Assembly: GCA_947170265.1 (NCBI GenBank)
Contig: CAMVSV010000027.1
Location: 1-32,804, forward strand
Length of the DNA: 32,804 nt
DNA from: an uncultured Prevotella sp.
GTDB lineage: Bacteria > Bacteroidota > Bacteroidia > Bacteroidales > Bacteroidaceae
Direction: 5' to 3'
Within the stretch, counting starts at the first letter, position 1, and each line of letters begins with the position of its first letter. The translations under genes were made by a program, and so were the position numbers. The notes under the pieces were generated by a model. That model did no database searches. It saw only the letters and a list, made by a program, of their open reading frames with translations, and was not told the origin of the DNA. Of this stretch, positions 27,432-32,804 are shown piece by piece.

Positions 27432-27608
27432 TCAGTCACCCCATGGCCCTGCCAATATAAACCCACCTCCAAGATCGTTGAAATCATTAGCGAAAGCACA
27501 TACGCTATGGTATATGCTTGCTGGATTCCAACCTTTCTTGAACTCAATCCTGTTGGACTCAATTTTCTGCTTGTTCAGCAGGTCTTCTATGTTTATTGCC
27601 AGTGCCAT
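27432..27608 (-). pseudogene. AlbA_2/Schlafen-like ATP-binding protein remnant
   Basis: A 58-codon frame starts MALAINIEDLLNKQKIESNR, continues IEFKKGWNPASIYHSVCAFA and GGGFILAG, then stops. This is exactly the opening of the AlbA_2 (Schlafen-like, divergent ATPase) domain proteins, normally 350-550 residues long. What follows (down to 27377) reads on in another frame without clear similarity. The gene is therefore truncated by a shift or deletion. TATATTTG on the minus strand just upstream (27627-27620) may be its old promoter. Confidence 0.65.
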
Positions 27609-27682
27609 AATCTATTTTGTTTACAAATATAAACAAATTATTCTCAAATAATTACAGAAAAGTTCCTCAATTCTGGGATTCC

Positions 27683-28546
27683 TTAATATACTTTATTCTT
27701 GTTTTTCTGAAGTTTCTTGTTGCTTTTTTTGTCACATTGTTTATCTAACAAAGATTTTGCTTCAGAGGAATTACTCATAAGGGGTGTTCCTATACGGGGC
27801 AAATTCGAGATAAACTGTCCCATTTGATTTTGAGCCTTAACATTTTGATATGCTTCAAAATTCCACATTAAATACATGTCCCATAATCCCAAGTCAATAT
27901 CTTTCAATAAAGATTCTATCTTTTCTTTTATTGGAAGACCGTTTTTGTCAAAATACATTTGATCTCTTACTTGGTCTCTTAACACTTGAATCGCCTTGAA
28001 CTCTCCCAAACTAAAAATCGTTCCTAAATCTATTGGTTCAATCAACTGGTTAGTAGCAACATTTACCCTACTTTTTGCCAATACTTCAGAAACATACTTT
28101 TTACCTGCATTTCTCATCGCAAATTGAGTATAGTTTGCAGCAAAATAAGTATCAGGATCAATATAAAACAGGTTGTCACAAAAGCCTTTGTTGATTTGAA
28201 GAATAATGCCATCTATTTCATCCTCTTCTATTGTCGTATTGACAAAAAAGACCTTTCGGATATTAAACACCTCGTTAGAAGGCACACCTATTGGTATACC
28301 TAGTTTATGTAAGGCAACTATTACCATACGTTTCTCTGTAATGCTCAACGAGCTGTTAAAATCATTCTCTGAATTCCTATATGACTGCTTTGCATACTTT
28401 TTAATCAAATTCAATGCTTTTATGGCAATATCACGTACTCTTTGCATTTTGCTTTCTTCTCGCATATTCAGAAAACGCGCGCCAAAATATGTACCAATTA
28501 ATCCACCTATTAACGCTGTTAATAGCGCTATTATAAAATTTGCCAT
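27683..28546 (-). CDS. Membrane-anchored protein of unknown function (287 aa)
   Basis: One N-terminal membrane helix (ANFIIALLTALIGGLIGTYF, residues 2-21) is followed by about 260 soluble, mostly helical residues and a very lysine-rich tail (KKSNKKLQKNKNK). The central LGIPIGVPSNEVFNI segment suggests a mixed domain, but no family is recognised. It lies 69 bases after the GIY-YIG gene on the same strand, and could belong to the Mod-ATPase-GIY-YIG operon, or be separate. The low G+C and position between remnants suggest recent acquisition. Similar single-helix proteins appear as effectors in defence operons, but nothing here proves that role. Confidence 0.65.
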   Translation of the reverse strand: MANFIIALLTALIGGLIGTYFGARFLNMREESKMQRVRDIAIKALNLIKKYAKQSYRNSENDFNSSLSITEKRMVIVALHKLGIPIGVPSNEVFNIRKVFFVNTTIEEDEIDGIILQINKGFCDNLFYIDPDTYFAANYTQFAMRNAGKKYVSEVLAKSRVNVATNQLIEPIDLGTIFSLGEFKAIQVLRDQVRDQMYFDKNGLPIKEKIESLLKDIDLGLWDMYLMWNFEAYQNVKAQNQMGQFISNLPRIGTPLMSNSSEAKSLLDKQCDKKSNKKLQKNKNKVY

Positions 28547-28615
28547 ATTTATCCTTATATTAAAAATAGTCCTACATTTTGTTCATAACATACATTACCA
28601 TAAAGAATAGCGAAT

Positions 28616-29473
28616 CTATTCCAATTGCTTTCTATACACAGCGTCTAATGTCTGACCGTCTTTGTCTTTCCATACGAACCAACCGTTATTGTTACTGCCT
28701 ATGCAGAAGTCGGCAGCAGTGCTAGGACTGGAGAAAGTCTTGTCTGACTCCAATTCCAACTTGTCACCATTGTTGATAGTATAATCCTTGAGAAGATTCT
28801 CACGTTTCTCTTTCCATGTAAACGATGGAACAGACGATTTGGCGACAATACTACCCTTTAAAACAGTGAATCCGTTGGCATCATAGAAACCTCTGGCATC
28901 ACAACCACGTCTCTTTGTATAGAACAGATGTTCCTCCATTGGCTTTGCTACATCAAAGATATTGTAACCAATAAAGGATGTGAGGAACTTCACATCTTCA
29001 AAGAACCCTTCCATATCATCCTTCCTGTATTCTGGAAGATTGGGAGCCTTAGGTGTTTGCTTGTTCTCATTCAGTACAAACGTATTTGATACCTTTGCCT
29101 CTGCGATGGCCCGATGTTCCAAGTATTGCACATCAGCCTTTGTCATAGCTGCGTCTTTTGAGATAAACAGCAATGCCTTTTGCCAAAACGCTTTCTTACT
29201 ATCATGGTCTTTTACTCTCTCACGAAAGTTCTCTGTTTCACCAATGTAAGCCTTTGGTTTTGTTGCCTCATCTTCACCCAATAAAATATAAAATGCAGGT
29301 GTCTGCAACTCCTGTCGCTCATTCAGAACAGAAAGATTAGAACGAGGAATCATATACATCTGGCAAATCTTATTGCTGATGAACACATACTGAGTCCCTT
29401 TCGGATCTCCGTCTATCAAATATGTTGTTACTGTTTTGCCCACGAGACTATATTTCAATTTATGCGTTTCCAA
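28616..29473 (-). CDS. GIY-YIG nuclease with DUF4357 domain
   Basis: The GIY-YIG nuclease domain spans about 57-130: AFYILLG (60-66) stands for GIY, AYIGET (75-80) for YIG, followed by the arginine of NFRERVKDH and the metal-binding glutamate in YLEHRAI (E119). The C-terminal 60 residues, with FSSPSTAADFCIG and NNGWFVWKDKDGQTL, are a DUF4357 domain, often joined to such nucleases and to restriction subunits. The first 55 residues have no known fold. The start overlaps the ATPase gene by 14 bases, so both are made together. It could be the cutting subunit of the neighbouring methyltransferase system (inference). Confidence 0.85.
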   Translation of the reverse strand: METHKLKYSLVGKTVTTYLIDGDPKGTQYVFISNKICQMYMIPRSNLSVLNERQELQTPAFYILLGEDEATKPKAYIGETENFRERVKDHDSKKAFWQKALLFISKDAAMTKADVQYLEHRAIAEAKVSNTFVLNENKQTPKAPNLPEYRKDDMEGFFEDVKFLTSFIGYNIFDVAKPMEEHLFYTKRRGCDARGFYDANGFTVLKGSIVAKSSVPSFTWKEKRENLLKDYTINNGDKLELESDKTFSSPSTAADFCIGSNNNGWFVWKDKDGQTLDAVYRKQLE

Positions 29474-31073
29474 AAATCTCAGATTCCAATTCTTTATATA
29501 TTTGTGTTTCTTCTGTAATTAATGGAGCTATTGTATCCCTAAGGAAAGCATCTTTTGTGTTTCCACATTTCGTTAATGACAATAATCGCTTTAGTCCTGT
29601 ATAAATCTTTCCACTTGCAGATTTTACATCGTCTGTAGGATTGCCTCTTCCAATACTTTCAGTTATCGCTTGTTTTTTAACGTTAAGGCACTCTGTAATT
29701 TTGTCTTCTTTACTCAGAGAAGTGCATAACTTTGTGATTATCTCGTCATCTAAAAGGTAGCATTCTATATGTCGCTTGTTTAGTACTTTAATACCTTTTG
29801 TTTTCAAATCATTAATTTCTCCTTCACTTTTATCATCTCGATCTACAAATTTTATTATTGTAGAATTTTTGAGAATTTGTGAGATGATTTTCATACTAGT
29901 ATTGTTTTCATCTTCAAGTTCAGAACAAGAACCAATTGACACAAATGAAGTATCAGGGTATTTTGAGGCAAAAATACGACTATAAATCTGAGCATCAAAA
30001 TTCTTATAGACTCTTCCTTGTACTGTTCCTTCACAAAAAACAACTCTTTGTGGAGCAATCAATTTTGCAAAGTCACCAAATGCAAGTTCTAAGAATTTAT
30101 TCCAGATAGTGGCATCTATAGCTGAAGGTCGAATAACGACAGAAGCATCGAAATCTATATCTGTAAAATTCAAAAAGCAAATAGTATTTGGATATTTTTC
30201 TTCCAATTCTTTTGCAGCTTTAAGCATTCCAATGGAATGAGTTGATAACCATAATTGGGAGTTATTGGGAATTAAATTGTATAATTCTGACAACAATTTT
30301 GCTTGTAAAACTGTATGCATATGGGTTTCCGGCTCATCAATACAATATACGGTGTTATCAAAATATGCAGCCTTGATTACCAAATCAAGCAGCAAATCAA
30401 ACGCCGATTTTTCACCAGCAGATAGATTCTTGTAATGGAAACTTTCAGAACGTCCTTTCGTGAAATAGAAACTGCCATTAGCAAGTGGATCTCCAATGGA
30501 AACTAATTGCAAATCATCAAAAACATTATTAAGCGAATTCTTTATTTTACCCGTCAATTCTTCTCTCAGGTCTTTTACCGACTTGTTGTCATTCTGTAAG
30601 TTAAACACTCCAGACAATGTATTTGACACCAACCTTTGGTAATTCTCTGATACGGACATGTCTGTATTCATCAAAGTGTCAAATTTCATTTGATCTTTAG
30701 GATTACCGAGTCGTGATAAGCTTGATGTTGTAAAATCTGGTTCATTTCTATGGGCAGTACGAAAATAAAAACGTCCATGAATATTATCTTTGTTTTTTAA
30801 GTCTGTATCATATGTAGACACTTGAACTTGTTCTTTATACCAACTATCTTTATTAGCTGTATCCTTATCTCCTTCTTTTAAATAATAGTCTTTACTGCCA
30901 ACTGTATAAAAACCGTTCCATTTGTACCAGTGATTCAAGCCCTCAAAAACTGAGGTCTTGCCACTACCATTAGGTCCAACCAAAATCACCAATTTTGCAG
31001 ATTTTGGAATGTCCGTTATTGTTAAATCGGTAAATCGTTTGAATTTATTCAGTTTAATTTCTTTAATTTTCAT
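29460..31073 (-). CDS. OLD/PARIS-like ATPase with TOPRIM-type C-terminal domain
   Basis: The N-terminal AAA_15/ABC-type ATPase has Walker A GPNGSGKTS (33-41), signature NLSAGEKS (216-223), Walker B VYCIDEPE (242-249) and switch STHS (277-280). Beyond 340 a TOPRIM-like (DUF4435-type) domain follows: VVFCEG with its glutamate at 348 and FVDRDD at 409-414. Such ATPase-TOPRIM fusions include OLD nucleases and relatives of the PARIS defence proteins AriA and AriB. At 537 residues it is compact. I set the start at ATG 31073: AGGAGG lies 9 bases before it, one of the few clear Shine-Dalgarno sites here, while a longer frame to 31169 would overlap mod. It follows mod by 22 bases. Confidence 0.85.
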   Translation of the reverse strand: MKIKEIKLNKFKRFTDLTITDIPKSAKLVILVGPNGSGKTSVFEGLNHWYKWNGFYTVGSKDYYLKEGDKDTANKDSWYKEQVQVSTYDTDLKNKDNIHGRFYFRTAHRNEPDFTTSSLSRLGNPKDQMKFDTLMNTDMSVSENYQRLVSNTLSGVFNLQNDNKSVKDLREELTGKIKNSLNNVFDDLQLVSIGDPLANGSFYFTKGRSESFHYKNLSAGEKSAFDLLLDLVIKAAYFDNTVYCIDEPETHMHTVLQAKLLSELYNLIPNNSQLWLSTHSIGMLKAAKELEEKYPNTICFLNFTDIDFDASVVIRPSAIDATIWNKFLELAFGDFAKLIAPQRVVFCEGTVQGRVYKNFDAQIYSRIFASKYPDTSFVSIGSCSELEDENNTSMKIISQILKNSTIIKFVDRDDKSEGEINDLKTKGIKVLNKRHIECYLLDDEIITKLCTSLSKEDKITECLNVKKQAITESIGRGNPTDDVKSASGKIYTGLKRLLSLTKCGNTKDAFLRDTIAPLITEETQIYKELESEIFGNA

Positions 31074-31076
31074 CTT

Positions 31077-31088
31077 AATCGTCCTCCT
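31077..31088 (-). promoter_or_regulatory. Strong ribosome binding site deciding the ATPase start
   Basis: On the minus strand AGGAGG lies about 9 bases before the ATG at 31073. Most genes in the window lack such a site, so it stands out and may reflect transfer from another host. Confidence 0.7.
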
Positions 31089-31095
31089 AAAAAAA

Positions 31096-32804
31096 TTAGA
31101 ACGCAAAGAACTTGTCTTGCATGTTGTTTTTAAGGTTGAACTTCTTGGTGGTATCGAGAGCACGCTCAATGCAGATGAACTTGGTATCTGTATGCAGCAT
31201 GAAATAATCTACAGTTTCATCATAGAGCTGTGAATCAACGGTGATGAACGCCGTTTTCACACCGTCGGTAGCTTTATAGACTCTATTCTTAGTGAACTGT
31301 GACTGTGCTTCCAACTTATAGGTGAGCATGAAGCCCTGCTTAATCAGAATCTCTGTTATCAATTCGTCTTCGTTAAAGGCGATAGTGAGTTGTTGTTCTT
31401 TCTGAGCAACATACTCCTGGAACAATGCTAGATTCTCTTCTTCATTCTTGTCTGGGTCAGGAGCAAAATCCACACGAGGGAAGCTGGATTTGCTTAGAGT
31501 GAATACCTTGAAACCAAGCTGGTCTAACTGTTGCTGGTCTTCTGGAGTAATGAGTTTCCCTTCATACGAGGCTTTCACCTTTTCATACACCGCTTTGTTT
31601 CGGGCAATCGTAATTTCGCTGATGGTTTTAAAACCAGCTCTGTAGGCATTACTGTTCTCATCTGTTAATTGAGGAATCTGCACCAAAATATATTTTCTAT
31701 GCCCACCATCTTTTATGTTTTGATTAACGACTGCATGGCCAGTAGTACCTGAACCTGCAAAAAAATCAAGAATGATACAATCCTTATCATCGTTTCCGTT
31801 GATAAAGAAGGAGATTGCTTTTTGAACCAATTGCGCGGGCTTGGGGAACGGAAAAATGCCTCTGCCTATTAGTTCTTCCAGCTCGGTAGTGGCCTGATCT
31901 GTAGTTCCTGCATCTTCTTTCTTCCAGATATTTGTTGGGACCATCCCACCTTCCATTTCAGATAAGAACTTTTTCAAGCGAGGATATGTGTTATGTCCGT
32001 CTTGTCCCCAATATAATCGGTTCTCTTTTACATGTTGAAGATGAGTGTCGTATTCGTACTTCCATGCATTCGTCGGATGTTCAACCATTTCTCCTGTAAA
32101 TGGATTTTTGATAGGATAACAAAGTTTTGGCCTTTCATCCCTTAAAGCAGGATTTGTATACAGAATACTTGTCCATGGACCTCTTTCATCATTGTCAGGA
32201 TTAGAATATAATTCATTAGCACTTTCAGTTCTTGGCTCTTTTATATTTACAAGCTCATGAGAACGGCGGTAACACACAATATGCTCAGTATTTGTACCAA
32301 ACAATTTCGAGTTATTACTGCGAGTCTGTCGCTTTTCCCATATGATATTAACCAAAAAGTTTTCTTCGCCGAATATCTCATCACAAATCTTACGCAGATG
32401 ATGTATTTCGTGATCATCCATTGAGATAAAGATAACACCATCTGGTTTTAAGAGAGTACGAGCCACCAATAATCGGCTATACATATCATCTAACCAATTA
32501 CTATGGAAACGGCCACTACTGTCAGAATTGGTATCCAATTTGACACCATTGTCAGTTGATTCGCTTCGCTCCCAATAAGCTTCTTTGCCTTCAGAGAAAT
32601 CATCATTGTATAGGAAATCTTCTCCTGTATTATATGGTGGATCTATATAAATACATTTAACCTTTCCCCTATAGCTTGAAGACAATACCTTTAGCACTTC
32701 AAGGTTTTCACCTTCAATGATGACATTATCCGTCGTATCAGCGTTGACACTACGCTCTGCATCGTAATGTAACGTTGCGCGTGTAGGCGTAAAAGCATTA
32801 CGCT
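31096..32804 (-). CDS. Type III-like Mod DNA adenine methyltransferase, 5' end outside window
   Basis: The gene is open at the right edge; 568 codons are visible. In-frame codons continue upstream of the GTG at 32697 (NVIIEGENLEVLKVL), which is the usual Mod lead-in, so the true start lies beyond the window. Motif IV IYIDPPYNTGEDFLYND comes before motif I ILDFFAGSGTTGHAV, the order of beta-class N6-adenine methyltransferases such as Mod of type III systems; the region between is the target-recognition part. A Res helicase-nuclease normally follows mod; here an ATPase-TOPRIM gene starts 22 bases later instead. Res could lie upstream, off the edge. Functionally intact as far as seen. Confidence 0.9.
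   Translation of the reverse strand, partial: RNAFTPTRATLHYDAERSVNADTTDNVIIEGENLEVLKVLSSSYRGKVKCIYIDPPYNTGEDFLYNDDFSEGKEAYWERSESTDNGVKLDTNSDSSGRFHSNWLDDMYSRLLVARTLLKPDGVIFISMDDHEIHHLRKICDEIFGEENFLVNIIWEKRQTRSNNSKLFGTNTEHIVCYRRSHELVNIKEPRTESANELYSNPDNDERGPWTSILYTNPALRDERPKLCYPIKNPFTGEMVEHPTNAWKYEYDTHLQHVKENRLYWGQDGHNTYPRLKKFLSEMEGGMVPTNIWKKEDAGTTDQATTELEELIGRGIFPFPKPAQLVQKAISFFINGNDDKDCIILDFFAGSGTTGHAVVNQNIKDGGHRKYILVQIPQLTDENSNAYRAGFKTISEITIARNKAVYEKVKASYEGKLITPEDQQQLDQLGFKVFTLSKSSFPRVDFAPDPDKNEEENLALFQEYVAQKEQQLTIAFNEDELITEILIKQGFMLTYKLEAQSQFTKNRVYKATDGVKTAFITVDSQLYDETVDYFMLHTDTKFICIERALDTTKKFNLKNNMQDKFFAF

Noticed and set aside
27403..27651. 82-codon plus-strand frame
   Set aside because: It is the antisense of the AlbA_2-like remnant, whose own frame gives a recognisable domain.
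31096..31169. N-terminal extension of the ATPase gene into mod
   Set aside because: The extra 32 residues are antisense-free but lie within the mod end and have no similarity; the AGGAGG site supports the start at 31073.

Overview
The window looks like a Prevotella/Segatella-type member of the Bacteroidales. The reasons are many promoter boxes of the Bacteroidetes form TAnnTTTG (often with TTTG about 20 bases upstream), few clear Shine-Dalgarno sequences, an approximately 1100-residue SecA, a 3-phosphoglycerate dehydrogenase paired with DUF1015, and many families I know mainly from Bacteroidales. All names rest on reading motifs and recalling families; no database search was run.

Layout. 1-3950 is accessory: tandem palindromes, an IS30-type transposase remnant, then a compact gene string (XRE-type regulator, HaeIII-like nuclease lacking its methyltransferase and probably rearranged, a possible PD-(D/E)XK protein, a tiny protein, and an HUH/RAYT-type transposase with a Rossmann-like C-terminal domain). 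An unrecognised gene and several hairpins follow. 3950-22300 is mostly core: groES-groEL behind an unusual promoter region; a possible small RNA; a cell-wall recycling group (AmgK-like kinase fused to a RapZ C-terminal domain, a secreted protein, a MurU-like nucleotidyltransferase) running into guaA; a lipoprotein plus a large exported repeat-type protein; secA with an orphan ABC ATPase; and on the minus strand serA and a DUF1015-YigZ-TIGR02757 operon. mnmE (+) starts divergently from serA.

From 23831 to the right edge the content is accessory again. The last 19 bases of the mnmE end are followed at once by an imperfect direct copy, as expected if an element integrated at the mnmE 3' end. Behind it lie a DEAH-type helicase with two predicted membrane segments, a graveyard of broken or orphan genes (RhuM-like remnant, VbhA-like antitoxin without Fic, AlbA_2/Schlafen-like remnant), a membrane-anchored unknown, and a minus-strand operon of a type III-like Mod methyltransferase (cut by the window edge), an OLD/PARIS-like ATPase-TOPRIM protein and a GIY-YIG/DUF4357 nuclease. 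No Res subunit is visible. This Mod-ATPase-GIY-YIG cassette and the membrane helicase are the best candidates for an uncharacterised defence system; the AmgK-RapZ fusion is the most interesting core-gene observation.
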